A DNA stretch of 64,000 nucleotides, taken from Carex sylvatica (Eukaryota > Streptophyta > Magnoliopsida > Poales > Cyperaceae). Below, piece after piece: positions 1 through 11,830 of this stretch. The notes beneath the pieces are model-generated. The model was given only the letters and a program-made list of their open reading frames with translations. It was not told where the DNA came from and did no database searches. The position numbers and the translations under genes are program-made. The first letter of the stretch is position 1; each line of letters begins with the position of its first letter. The stretch is taken from NCBI GenBank assembly GCA_964058845.1, contig CAXKVR010000140.1, positions 186,001 through 250,000 on the forward strand. The letters are read 5' to 3'.

Positions 1-2
1 TT

Positions 3-2852
3 CTAAATGTCAATAACAAACGACTCAAAGTATCTCATGAAAATAAGATTCTCTTATGGCACTACCGCCTAGGTCATATAAGCGAGAAACGCATAAAGAA
101 ATTACAAGAAAGTAATCTTCTTGGTCTCCTTGATTATGATGAAATCGAGACATGCGAACCTTGCTTAGTAGAAAAAATGACAAAGAAATCTTTCAAGAAG
201 AAAGGTACAAGGGCAAAAGACTTATTGGAATTAATACATTCAGATGTATGTGGGCCAATGAAAACTAGTGCACGAGATGGTTTTAGATACTTCATTACCT
301 TCACAGATGACTATAGTCGTTATGGCTATGTTTATCTAATGAAGAATAAGAGCGAATCCTTTGACAAGTTCAAAGAATTCAAGAATGAAGTAGAAAACCA
401 ACTAGGTAAGAGAATTAAGACTCTACGAACTGATCGTGGAGGAGAATACTTGAGTAATGAATTTGGTGCATATCTAAAAGAATGTCGTGTCATACCACAA
501 TTAACTCCACCCGGAACACTTCAATGGAATGGTGTATCCGAGAGGAGAAACAGAACATTGCTTGACATGGTTCGATCAATGATGTGCCAGACAGAATTGC
601 CTCTTTATTTTTGGGGACATGCATTACTAACCGCAGCTTACACACTGAACATCATTCCATCTAAATCCATCGAGAAAACTCCTTATGAGTTATGGACAGG
701 GAAAATTCCTAGTTTGTCTTTTCTCAAGATTTGGGGATGCGAAGCTTACGTCAAACGATTGATGACAACCAAGCTAGAACCCCAAGCGGATAAATGCTTC
801 TTTATAGGTTATCCAAAAGAAACGAAAGGATACTACTTTTGGCACAAGTCAACTAACAAAATATTAGTTGAAAGGGGTGCAATTTTCTTAGAGAATGAGT
901 TTCTCAAAAGAATAAAAAGTGGTGGGAGTAGTGTAATACTCGAAGAAACTCAAGAAACACTACAAGACCTCGATCATGTTATGGATAATATTGATACAGA
1001 TCGAAGTATCCCAACCATAGTTCCTATGGCTAGTGGGAGCATGAGTAAACAGGTTCCTCAACCTATTGAGGAAGAGGTTCACACATCACCACATAGTGTT
1101 CAATCCAGTATTAAACCAATTTCACAAGAGATTGTGCAAGAGATTCAAGAGACTCAGGATGAACAGGAAGAGCCACAAGAACTAAGAAGGTCAACAAGAC
1201 CTAGAAAGAAACCCGATTTCTATCTAGGACTTCATGAGATCATGGTAATAGATACCGAAGATCCGACGACCTTTCAAGAAGCAATGAATAGAGATGACTC
1301 AAAATCATGGTATGAAGCCATGCAATCTGAAATGCAATCCATGTATGACAACCAAGTATGGACCTTGGTAGATCTTCCTCAAGGAAAGAAAACCGTTCAA
1401 AACAAATGGGTTTTCAAGAGGAAGATGGACATGGATGAAAACATGACAACATACAAGGCAAGACTTGTAGCGAAAGGGTTTAGTCAAGTTCAAGGGATTG
1501 ACTATGATGAAACCTTCTCGCCTGTTGCAATGTTTAAGTCTATTTGGATATTACTAGCCATTGCTGCATATTATGACTATGAAATATGGCAAATGGATGT
1601 CAAAACAGCATTCCTTAACGGGAATTTGGAAGAGGACGTGTACATGGTACAACCTCCGGGTTTTGAAGATCCAAGTAATGGTGGTAAAGTATGCAAGCTT
1701 CAAAGGTCCATTTATGGACTAAAGCAAGCATTTAGGAGTTGGAACAAGCATTTTGATGATGAGGTTAAACGCCTTGGATTCGTCCAAAGCAAGGAAGAGC
1801 CTTGTGTATACAAGATAGTCAGTGGGAGCTATGTACTTTTCTTGGTCTTATATGTTGATGACATACTATTGATAGGAAACTTTATTCCCTTAATGGAGCA
1901 AACAAAATCTTCATTGAAAGATATTTTCTCAATGAAAGACTTGGGTGAGGCCCAATATATCTTGGGTATTAAGATATATAGAGATAGGTCTCGGAAACTC
2001 ATTGGCTTAAGTCAACGTACGTATATTGACAAAGTGTTGAAACGGTTCAACATGCAGAATTCCAAGAAAGGAAATGTGCCAATGACTCAAGGTGTAACAC
2101 TTAGCAAGTCTCAGTGTGCTACAACACATAAAGACATTGAAATCATGAAGGATGTACCATATGCTTCTGCAATTGGTTCCATCATGTATGCTATGGTGTG
2201 TACGCGACCTGATGTCGCGTATGCTCTGAGTATGACAAGTCGTCATCAAGCCCATGCAGGTCCTGCTCATTGGACTGCGGTCAAGAATATCCTCAAGTAT
2301 ATTAACAGGACTAAGGATAAGTTTCTTGTGTATGGGGGAAAAAGGGAGCTCGTTGTAGAAGGCTACACCGATGCAAGTTTTGCGACCGATTATGATGATA
2401 AGCGATCGCAATCTGGGTATGTTTTCATTTTGAATGGGGGTGCCGTTAGTTGGAGAAGTTTCAAACAATCAACAACGGCTGACTCAACAACCCAATCAGA
2501 GGTGATGGCTGCTGCTGAAGCCAGCAAAGAGGGTGTTTGGATCAAGAAGTTCATTGAGGAACTTAATGTGGTACCTTCCATCGAATGACCATTGGAGCTG
2601 TTTTGCGATAATAGTGGAGCTATTGCGCAAATCAAGGAGCCGAAGGCACACCACAAGATCAAACACATGGATAGAAAATACTTTGTCATTTGAGACTTCA
2701 TAGAAGAGGGTAGAATAAAATTGTTAAAGGTGGACACGGATAGTTACACAGCAGATCCGCTAACAAAGCCTTTATCTCAAGCCAAGAGCGAAGTCCACTT
2801 TGATTCCATGAGTCTAAAGAAACATGGAGAATGGATAGAGATAGCTGATTAA
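3..2852 (+). pseudogene. copia pol polyprotein, 3' part, two in-frame stops
   Basis: The frame is open from the window edge; the first in-window ATG at 177 is not the real start. It first reads a GAG-pre-integrase segment (HYRLGH, then CEPC). Integrase follows with its D, D and E at IHSDVCGP (about residue 22 from the 177 ATG), RTDRGGEY (about 85) and SERRNRT (about 121). Reverse transcriptase shows KTAFLNG (about 475) and the YVDD catalytic box (about 558). RNase H shows YTDASFA (about 730) and TQSEVMAAAEA (about 772). A TGA at 2586-2588 and another at 2691-2693 interrupt RNase H; both look like CGA-to-TGA changes. The frame then resumes with typical copia C-terminal sequence (ADPLTKPL) to TAA at 2850-2852. 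The product would be processed in a virus-like particle to copy the element's RNA and insert the cDNA. This copy can no longer make a full RNase H. Confidence 0.9.
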
Positions 2853-2919
2853 GTCAGAAGGCAACTCTAGTTTTTTTTTAAAGTTAATACATATGAATGT
2901 ATAAGATGTAACTTTAAGA

Positions 2920-2932
2920 ACAAGTGGGAGAT
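2920..2932 (+). other. polypurine tract of copia element
   Basis: The purine-rich stretch ACAAGTGGGAGAT lies directly before the TGTTAG start of the LTR. This is the standard place for the plus-strand DNA primer in copia elements, and it fixes 2933 as the first base of the LTR. Confidence 0.8.
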
Positions 2933-3866
2933 TGTTAGATTTGTGTTCTAAAAGTTATCATTTGTTGATTATCTTTTATATATGTTATATTTATGAATTG
3001 AATGTGATTTACATTTTGTTCCATGAATTTTATATTTATATTTAGAAGTGTTCAAGAAGATGCACTTGGTCTTGAACTGCAGGACTTTAAGGAAATAAAT
3101 ATACAACACTAAAATGTTCACAGGTCTTGCATATTAGCAGGAACACTAATATGACATATAAGACTGTCGTGTTGATTAAAAGTACGTTGTAGTTCTGCAA
3201 ACGTTGATAAAAGATTATCATTTAATAACACGAATATATGAAATGCTTCATATATTGAACAGACCTAATAGATGAAACATTATATGGATTGTGTTAGTGT
3301 CATTAATGTTTTCATCGTGTCTCTAATTTCAAGATTGAGACATATATTGTTTTCACATGAGGAATGTACAACGTAATTATTATTAAAAGCTACTTGCAAG
3401 AAGTGGTGATAAAAATAATAGTTCTTTATATGTAACTTATGCGGGAAAATGATATATGTCAATAGCATCATTGTCACTCATTAATAATGAGAAATGATAT
3501 TTTGGGTCCCTTGGTAAAGTAGAATTATAAATGGATCCAATATAACTGAAGTGCAGTTATAATTTTATAATTTGCTTAATAGAGATCAAGAAATGATTAT
3601 AATACAAAGATGACACAGTCCTACTTTATATATTAATCAGAATACCATAAGGCAAGAAATGGACACAAGTAATGACAAATGTTACATTACTGTAAGGATC
3701 GCGTTTCGTAAAAGGATTACTAAACGTCTATGTTATTTGGGTAGCTGTAATGTATAGCTAGAATACCGCTTACAGTTTATGAAATTAAATATTTTATTTC
3801 ATTGCCAACATAATATAGATCCTCAATATAGGTCACACCAACTGAACGGGAAACAAGAAATAAATA

Positions 3867-4586
3867 TTATGTCACATGATGTGGCTGACTAGCAGGAAAA
3901 TAAATATATATTGTAATGTGCATATTATGAGAATAATATTCGTTGCACATATCATAATATGTGAATATTATGAAATATATATTTATTTCAAGCCCAAGCC
4001 CAAGCCCAAACCATATTTTAGCAAATTGAGAAGAGAATAAGCCCAAACAAATATTGATTATGACCATCATGACTACATCTCTGTAAGATGGAGGCAATGA
4101 ACCAAGGATTATATCCTCAGCCGAGTCAGCGTGCATTGGAGCATTGAGCTTCTCCAATTTCTCGAGGTAACCCAGCATTTTTAACATGTGCTGGTTGACG
4201 GAAGACCCTTCCGCCATGTTGCACCTAGTGAATGCTAGGGTGATCTTTGAACGCTCTTTACGAGCATTTTCCAGGAACATTTTGGAGAGACGTTCGATTA
4301 TCTCTTTTGGAGAATTGTTTATGAATTTACGAGTAAGTTCAGTTGCCATACTCGCCAACATGAGACCTTGAATGTTCAGTTCGTCCTTGCGGAACTTTTC
4401 AGACACAGCCTTTTCTTCATCAGTGGGTTCTGTACCTAGTACTGGTGCATCTTCAACCAGCACATCTGTAAGATCCTCCGACCTGATGATTAGTTGGAGT
4501 TTGAGTTCCTAATCGAGATAATTGGAACCATCACACTCCAACGGGCATTTTTCGAGGATGGAACGGATAAGCATGTTGTTTGCCAT
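3867..4586 (-). pseudogene. Truncated copia gag in left arm, with nonsense codon
   Basis: This is the mirror copy of the gag-like frame at 10177-10896. Translation on the minus strand would start at the ATG ending at 4586 (MANNMLIRS). A TAG replaces the TGG of the DWEL motif seen in the right arm, so the longest remaining frame starts at the internal MLVEDAP (4463). The visible part resembles the N-terminal half of copia gag (UBN2/retrotran-gag type). After VVMMVI the frame leaves gag and runs into antisense LTR U3, so the C-terminal half and the zinc knuckle are absent. Confidence 0.75.
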
Positions 4587-5498
4587 TCTAAATAAATTTA
4601 AAATTAAAGGATTTCATGTTAATATTTATGTAAAACTTGTTTAAATAAAACTCATACTACATTTTTAAAGTGTCCTATATGTAGTATATTCAAGATCCTA
4701 TCATAAATAAATCGACCTTATCCGATTTATAAATTTAAGGTAAGTAATCTTTTACTAATCATAACCTTTAGAAATTCTTTTGCAATCTTTTGCAATTTAA
4801 TTTCTAAACTTTATGATTCTTGTTATTCATTAAGAAATATTTCTTTTACTAAACGATTTTCCCGAGACTTCAAGCCTAGATCTTGACTTCCCTTTAAGCA
4901 AACTCATCTTATTTGGTCAATATGATTGGTCATACTATCTCCATAAAATAAATGTACCAAATGCCTCACATCTAATCCATTTATCAATTGCTTGATAATA
5001 TATCCTAACATATTCCACAATTTCTAAAGATTAAAAATTACACTCATGCATATTTTTAACCCTTAGCTTAAAGTGGATAAAATGAGAAGAAAAAATACTT
5101 AATTTTTCATTGGACATTCAAATGTGACTATAGTTTGGTAGGTCATGTATTCATACACCCATACCTATCCTAACATATCATTCACATAAATTCATAAAGC
5201 ACAAAACATAACACAATCACAAACATTTGCGAGTTTGTATGCCTCTGCGCCTTTTTCTTCATCCATCGCTATGTCTTCTTGCACCATCGGATGAAAATTT
5301 GCATAAAATAAATATGCAATCCCAAACTTTATTTATAAATCCTTTCAAAATTTGCTAAGTGCAAGTATTAGGAACCCCTCTCATTCTCACAAATGCATAT
5401 GATGTAAATAAATAAATAAAATGCATCCTATACATAAATTGCCTTTTGTGCCTAATTAATAACCGCTTATTAAACTTGCTTACAATCAAACATGAACA

Positions 5499-7068
5499 TG
5501 TTCGCGTAATTTGGTATAGATAGTCTCTATAGTTTATACACGTTATCTTTTAAAATTTATAAACCACAATATACAATCAATAGGCAGTTGCAAGCGCACA
5601 ACCTATCGTTTGCAGTATTTAGGTATCGATCCAAAGGGAAGTAGGAAATACTAATTTTTACTAAAGTAAACTACTTTTAACATTGAACAATAAAAGTAAA
5701 AAAAAAGGGTTTGATGTAATTTCGTTTTTTAAGAAAATCTAAGATTCGTAACAAAAGCAAGTAAAATTCAGATGTAATTCAATATTAGGGAAGTCTAGGG
5801 GCTATTGGTTTCACTATTCCTTAGTTAATTATGTAGTTATTTTGTTTCTGAATTCATGTTGCTTAGATTGGGTTTCTGACCTACGATGTAAGTTAGCCTA
5901 TTTTGACTAGATGTTGATACAATTGTTTTGGTTCTATGAGCTAACGTTCCTCTAATTTAGGGCTGTCACAACCTAATTGGGATATTTAACAAATACATAA
6001 AACCTTTCAATTAACCAGCAATTAATCTACTTTAGGTGCCCAAGTTAGGTTTTAGGGTTTCTCAATTAAGTACATCACCTTATCCTAACCCTTTATTTCT
6101 GTGGTTCTAGATTTGAGAAGAGAATGGTATGTTCAATTCTAAACCCTAAGTTAAATTCTAGCACATAGTAAGGTATTCTCAATTCTTGATCCTAGCAAAT
6201 TTAAGTCATAAGACCTAAAAAGGACGTTTCCAATCAAATACACAGATTATGCAATTACTAGAACTAATTAAAATAACAGAAATAAACAATCTCAACAACA
6301 ATCATAATCAAGAGGAATAACCAAATAAACTACTTCATTAAACTAAGTTCAAGTACAACCTCAGCCCCTAGAGAGGAATCTACTCTCTCATGGCTGAGTT
6401 AACAAGCATGATTGAAATAAAACCTAAGTAAACAGATTCAGAAAAATGAAAGAAAAGAGTAAACCCTAGTCTTCAGAATTTCTGCTTTCTTGTTGCTTAG
6501 CCCTTCTTCTCCTTTTATGGATTGCTATCTGGATGTGTATGTGGAGAGAGATGATATATGAGATATGAGATCGGAGATCGATTGGGTGTCTTTATATAAC
6601 CTCCATATGCATCAGATGAGACATAGGGTCTATATTTGGCATCCATTAACTTGGCAATCAGTTATAACTCCCCAGGTGTTTTTCATGATTATCCTACGCT
6701 CCTGGTGACTCAGGGGATCTATTTTTTGCGTCCACTAACTTGCCAGTTATACACCTTCCAAAAATAACTTTCCAGCCCATTTTACACGGCCAGGGATACG
6801 GCCTGTCTGGCCGTGGGCTTGGCCGTGATTTTCCTCTGATTGGGCTATTTTCTTCACGGCTGGAAATACGGCCTGGCTGGCCGTGGGCTTGGCCGTGATT
6901 TTCCTCTGTTTGGGCTCTTTGTGCTTGTTTTTCTGTAATTAAAACAACTTGAAAGCAGTAACATATTTCTTGGGTATACTTGTACTATAATTAAGCTAAA
7001 AACAAGGAATTTGGTGCAATTTATGAAGTAGAACTCTATCCAATAATAGATATAAATTTGGCTTATCA
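5499..7068 (-). mobile_element. Solo LTR of a second retrotransposon, inserted in the left arm
   Basis: This block has no counterpart in the right arm. It begins TGTTCGCG and ends TTATCA, so both strands start TG and end CA. It is flanked by 5-bp duplications, GAACA (5494-5498) and GCACA (7069-7073). The undisturbed right arm carries GCACA at that point, so the left copy has mutated. No coding domain is present. The minus strand carries a TATA box and TGATAAGCC at its 5' end, as I recall for gypsy-type plant LTRs, so minus orientation is likely. Near its 5' end (about 6787-6925) lies a GC-rich tandem pair of about 70 bp containing GGCCGTGGGCTTGGCCGTG. A solo LTR of this kind arises by recombination between the two LTRs of a full element. 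Confidence 0.85.
6591..6598 (-). promoter_or_regulatory. TATA box of the solo LTR
   Basis: The minus strand reads TATATAAA, followed downstream by an ATCTC-rich leader-like sequence. It sits about 0.5 kb into the minus-oriented LTR, a normal position for the U3/R boundary, and supports the minus orientation. Confidence 0.5.
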
Positions 7069-7816
7069 GCACATCACATAAAATTTACATCACACAAGGC
7101 ATTGGAATGAGACATACAAACTCGGTTCCCTACAAAACAAAATTGAATAGATATTGCATACCGATGCACTATTTTGTACCATTTAACTAATTTCCTTTTC
7201 TCAAGTAATTGCGGTTCTCTAAATCATTTAAATCCCATAAAATAATTTATAACTCTCTGTTACAATTCTACAATGATTTTGTACCATAGTTTGAAATATA
7301 ATCCTTTAATCATTTAAAGGAAAACACAAACTGTTATATAAAAAAAAACTGCGCACTGTTTCTCTTTTCTTTTTTTATTAAAACCCGTAACATTTTTGTA
7401 TAGGAAAATTATATTATTTAAAAACTAGACTTCCTTATCTAAATTTAGAAACTGGTTTCATTCAAATACGATAAACCGATTGAGAGAAATCGTAATTTGA
7501 ATTCCAGCTAAAAACAGTCGATGTTGCTGAAAATTCCAGCAGCGCACTGTTTTTCTTATTTTTGATTGGCCCTATAGATCTATCCAAAAACCTTGATTTA
7601 TATTATTATTCTGTTCTAAACATCTTCTATTGATGTAAGAATTTTAGAATACACAAAAAATAATTAGCAAGTGAGCTTATGAAAATTTTACAAATTGATT
7701 AAAAATTCAATACCGCAATTTTCTCAGAACCGCAATACAAAAGAACAATTAATTAAGCACTTATGTAATAAAAAATTACATAATAAAATAGTCTAATTAG
7801 CATAATAGAAAACCTT

Positions 7817-7828
7817 GCTCTGATACCA
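7817..7828 (-). other. Primer-binding site (initiator Met-tRNA), left arm
   Basis: The minus strand reads TGGTATCAGAGC, complementary to the 3' end of plant initiator Met-tRNA and typical of copia elements. It is two bases away from an LTR end (CA on the minus strand at 7832-7831). It points away from the palindrome centre, toward the left. Confidence 0.88.
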
Positions 7829-7920
7829 ATTGAAGGATTTCATGATGCGAATCGGATAAAATAAAATTTTTTTAATCCGATAACATCTAAGATCGTTCTA
7901 TTATTGTTAATTTATCCATG

Positions 7921-8418
7921 TCGTAATCATATACATATTCCTACAAGAGGAAATTTTATATCATATCAATGATCTTTAACGTAGCTTGATTCCTCTGAGG
8001 TTCACCTTGAATCCGAAATAAGAACGGTGTCAAATTCGTGCTAGCGAACTCTCTTCCGCGTCTAGCTTTTCACCCGTCTATTAATCGATTGTATAATCAA
8101 TCGATATATATTTTAGCAAAATGTTTTGGAGGAAAAACTCTAAACTCACTTCAGAGAGAGAAAAGTCATACCTGATGTATATATTTAGTTCTATTATTTA
8201 CAGCTATTAAAAATATAATTAGACTCTTTAAATTCGTATTAAAACATGAACAGAATTCGAAAGCAGCACATCAACTTCTGACCTTTCGTTACTAAAACTA
8301 TCATAGCTTTCTGTAGGGAATTCCAAACGACTTGAAACTTTCACCGTTGGATTCTACATTCGAAGGGCTATAGAAATCATAGATCATACGCCCAGATTGG
8401 TTAATGTTTTCCCCTTCA
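7921..8418 (-). other. Unique centre (loop) of the palindrome: LTR R/U5-like sequence
   Basis: These 498 bp occur once, between the two arms. Read on the minus strand they run without a break into the left-arm LTR end and primer-binding site. They contain a TTTTCTCTCTCTGAAG tract and an AATCAAGCTACG segment of the kind seen in copia R/U5. I infer that the loop is the 3' half of an LTR in minus orientation. Only the last 89 bp of that LTR (8419-8507) are also present in plus orientation in front of the right primer-binding site. Confidence 0.6.
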
Positions 8419-8509
8419 CATGGATAAATTAGCAATAATAGAACGATCTTAGATGTTATCGGATTAAATTTTTTTATTTTATCCGATTCGCATCATGAAA
8501 TCCTTCAAT

Positions 8510-8521
8510 TGGTATCAGAGC
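8510..8521 (+). other. Primer-binding site (initiator Met-tRNA), right arm
   Basis: TGGTATCAGAGC lies two bases after an LTR end (CCTTCA, 8502-8507), which is the canonical copia arrangement. It faces right, opposite to the left-arm site at 7817-7828. Confidence 0.9.
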
Positions 8522-10176
8522 AAGGTTTTCTATTATTCTAATTAGACTATTTTATTATGTAATTTTTTATTACATAAGTGCTTAATTAATTGTTGTTTTG
8601 TATTGCGGTTCTGAGAAAATTACGGTATTGAATTTTTAATCAATTTGTAAAATTGTCATAGGCTCACTTGCTAATTATTTTTTGTGTATTCTAAAATTCT
8701 TACATCAATAGAAGATCTTTAGAACAGAATAATAATATAGATCAAGGTTTTTGGACAGATCTATAGGGCCAATCAAAAATAAGAAAAACAGTGCGCTGCT
8801 GGAATTTTCAGCAACATCGACTGTTTTTAGCTGGAATTCAAATTACGATTTCTCTCAATCGGTTTATCGTATTTGAATGAAAACAGTTTCTAAATTTAGA
8901 TAAGGAAGTCTAGTTTTTAAATAATATAATTTTCCTATACAAAAATGTTACGGGTTTTAATAAAAAAAGAAAAGAGAAACAGTGCGCAGTTTTTTTTTAT
9001 ATAACAGTTTGTGTTTTCCTTTAAATGATTAAAGGATTATATTTCAAACTATGGTACAAAATCATTGTAGAATTGTAACAGAGAGTTATAAATTATTTTA
9101 TGGGATTTAAATGATTTAGAGAACCGCAATTACTTGAGAAAAGGAAATTAGTTAAATGGTACAAAATAGTGCATCGGTATGCAATATCTATTCAATTTTG
9201 TTTTGTAGGGAACCGAGTTTGTATGTCTCATTCCAATGCCTTGTGTGATGTAAATTTTATGTGATGTGCATGTTTGATTGTAAGCAAGTTTAATAAGCGG
9301 TTATTAATTAGGCACAAAAGGCAATTTATGTATAGGATGTCTTTTATTTATTTATTTACATCATATGCATTTGTGAGAATGAGAGGGGTTCCTAATACTT
9401 GCACTTAGCAAATTTTGAAAGGATTTATAAATAAAGTTTGGGATTGCATATTTATTTTATGCAAATTTTCATCCGATGGTGCAAGAAGACATAGCGATGG
9501 ATGAAGAAAAAGGCGCAGAGGCATACAAACTCGCAAATGTTTGTGATTGTGTTATGTTTTGTGCTTTATGAATTTATGTGAATGGTATGTTAGGATAGGT
9601 ATGGGTGTATGAATACATGACCTACCAAACTATAGTCACATTTGAATGTCCAATGAAAAATTAAGTATTTTTTCTTCTCATTTTATCCACTTTAAGCTAA
9701 GGGTTAAAAATATGCATGAGTGTAATTTTTAATCTTTAGAAATTGTGGAATATGTTAGGATATATTATCAAGCAATTGATAAATGGATTAGATGTGAGGC
9801 ATTTGGTACATTTATTTTATGGAGATAGTATGACCAATCATATTGACCAAATAAGATGAGTTTGCTTAAAGGGAAGTCAAGATCTAGGCTTGAAGTCTCG
9901 GGAAAATCGTTTAGTAAAAGAAATATTTCTTAATTAATAACAAGAATCATAAAGTTTAGAAATTAAATTGCAAAAGATTGCAAAAGAATTTCTAAAGGTT
10001 ATGATTAGTAAAAGATTACTTACCTTAAATTTATAAATCGGATAAGGTCGATTTATTTATGATAGGATCTTGAATATACTACATATAGGACACTTTAAAA
10101 ATGTATTATGAGTTTTATTTAAACAAGTTTTACATAAATATTAACATGAAATCCTTTAATTTTAAATTTATTTAGA

Positions 10177-10896
10177 ATGGCAAACAACATGCTTATCCGT
10201 TCCATCCTCGAAAAATGCCCGTTGGAGTGTGATGGTTCCAATTATCTCGATTGGGAACTCAAACTCCAACTAATCATCAGGTCGGAGGATCTTACAGATG
10301 TGCTGGTTGAAGATGCACCAATACTAGGTACAGAACCCACTGATGAAGAAAAGGCTGTGTCTGAAAAGTACCGCAAGGACGAACTGAACGTTCAAGGTCT
10401 CATGTTGGCGAGTATGGCAACTGAACTTACTCGTAAATTCATAAACAATTCTCCAAAAGAGATAATCGAATGTCTCTCCAAAATGTTCCTGGAAAATGCT
10501 CGTAAAGAGCGTTCAATGATCACCCTAGCATTCACTAGGTGCAACATGGCGGAAGGGTCTTCCGTCAACCAGCACATGTTAAAAATGCTGGGTTACCTCG
10601 AGAAATTGGAGAAGCTCAATGCTCCAATGCACGCTGACTCGGCTGAGGATATAATCCTTGGTTCATTGCCTCCATCTTACAGAGATGTAGTCATGATGGT
10701 CATAATCAATATTTGTTTGGGCTTATTCTCTTCTCAATTTGCTAAAATATGGTTTGGGCTTGGGCTTGGGCTTGAAATAAATATATATTTCATAATATTC
10801 ACATATTATGATATGTGCAACGAATATTATTCTCATAATATGCACATTACAATATATATTTATTTTCCTGCTAGTCAGCCACATCATGTGACATAA
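10177..10896 (+). CDS. Truncated copia gag fused to antisense LTR sequence
   Basis: An open frame of 239 codons starts MANNMLIRS. Residues 1 to about 175 resemble the N-terminal part of plant copia gag (UBN2/retrotran-gag type). Visible landmarks are the YLDWELKLQL segment, a central MLASMATELTRKF helix and LEKLEKLNAPM near the end. From about residue 176 (after VVMMVI) the translation is hydrophobic and low in complexity, because it reads antisense U3 of the LTR. The zinc knuckle, protease and all pol domains are missing. Intact gag would form the virus-like particle; this fragment could at most interfere with it or be inert. The left-arm copy carries a stop at the DWEL tryptophan. Confidence 0.65.
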   Translation: MANNMLIRSILEKCPLECDGSNYLDWELKLQLIIRSEDLTDVLVEDAPILGTEPTDEEKAVSEKYRKDELNVQGLMLASMATELTRKFINNSPKEIIECLSKMFLENARKERSMITLAFTRCNMAEGSSVNQHMLKMLGYLEKLEKLNAPMHADSAEDIILGSLPPSYRDVVMMVIINICLGLFSSQFAKIWFGLGLGLEINIYFIIFTYYDMCNEYYSHNMHITIYIYFPASQPHHVT

Positions 10897-11830
10897 TATT
10901 TATTTCTTGTTTCCCGTTCAGTTGGTGTGACCTATATTGAGGATCTATATTATGTTGGCAATGAAATAAAATATTTAATTTCATAAACTGTAAGCGGTAT
11001 TCTAGCTATACATTACAGCTACCCAAATAACATAGACGTTTAGTAATCCTTTTACGAAACGCGATCCTTACAGTAATGTAACATTTGTCATTACTTGTGT
11101 CCATTTCTTGCCTTATGGTATTCTGATTAATATATAAAGTAGGACTGTGTCATCTTTGTATTATAATCATTTCTTGATCTCTATTAAGCAAATTATAAAA
11201 TTATAACTGCACTTCAGTTATATTGGATCCATTTATAATTCTACTTTACCAAGGGACCCAAAATATCATTTCTCATTATTAATGAGTGACAATGATGCTA
11301 TTGACATATATCATTTTCCCGCACAAGTTACATATAAAGAACTATTATTTTTATCACCACTTCTTGCAAGTAGCTTTTAATAATAATTACGTTGTACATT
11401 CCTCATGTGAAAACAATATATGTCTCAATCTTGAAATTAGAGACACGATGAAAACATTAATGACACTAACACAATCCATATAATGTTTCATCTATTAGGT
11501 CTGTTCAATATATGAAGCATTTCATATATTCGTGTTATTAAATGATAATCTTTTATCAACGTTTGTAGAACTACAACGTACTTTTAATCAACACGACAGT
11601 CTTATATGTCATATTAGTGTTCCTGCTAATAAGCAAGACCTGTGAACATTTTAGTGTTGTATATTTATTTACTTAAAGTTCTGCAGTTCAAGACCAAGTG
11701 CATCTTCTTGAACACTTCTAAATATAAATATAAAACTCATGGAACAAAATGTAAATCACATTCAATTCATAAATATAACATATATAAAAGATAATCAACA
11801 AATGATAACTTTTAGAACACAAATCTAACA

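Larger units (their letters stand above)
1..2932 (+). mobile_element. Ty1/copia retrotransposon, internal region (5' part outside window)
   Basis: The window opens inside the pol region of a plus-strand copia element. Domains run in copia order: GAG-pre-integrase, integrase, reverse transcriptase, RNase H. They are followed by a purine-rich polypurine tract and by a TG-starting LTR at 2933. The gag region and 5' LTR must lie upstream of the window. The 3' LTR is not normal: after about 1.1 kb of U3-like sequence it runs into an inverted copy of gag and leader (see 2933-11830). Order and motifs are seen directly; copia membership is firm, the lineage within copia is not assigned. Confidence 0.93.
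2933..7920. repeat. Left arm of 8.9 kb copia-derived palindrome
   Basis: This stretch, minus a 1.57 kb insertion and its target duplication (5494-7073), is the reverse complement of 8419-11830, with only scattered mismatches and small indels. Without the insertion the arm is about 3.41 kb, the same as the right arm. Read from the outside in, it holds LTR U3 in plus orientation (from TGTTAG at 2933 to roughly 4.06 kb), then on the minus strand a truncated gag, a long leader, the primer-binding site (7817-7828) and the LTR 3' end starting at 7831. The junction between U3 and antisense gag is the same in both arms, so it formed before the inverted duplication or together with it. Confidence 0.9.
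8419..11830. repeat. Right arm of 8.9 kb copia-derived palindrome
   Basis: This is the reverse complement of 2933-7920 without the inserted solo LTR. In order it holds: last 89 bp of an LTR (ending CTTCA at 8507), primer-binding site, a leader of about 1.65 kb without a long frame, truncated gag (from 10177), then antisense U3 ending AAATCTAACA at 11830. The end at 11830 is exactly the inverted LTR terminus; beyond it (GCTTGTGCATGG) there is no mirror of the copia polypurine tract or pol. The right boundary is therefore a true element terminus. Confidence 0.9.

Noticed and set aside
3280..3477. 65-codon frame present in both palindrome arms (also 11286-11483)
   Set aside because: It is the same stretch read in both arms, lies in LTR U3 antisense to the element, is low in complexity and has no motif.
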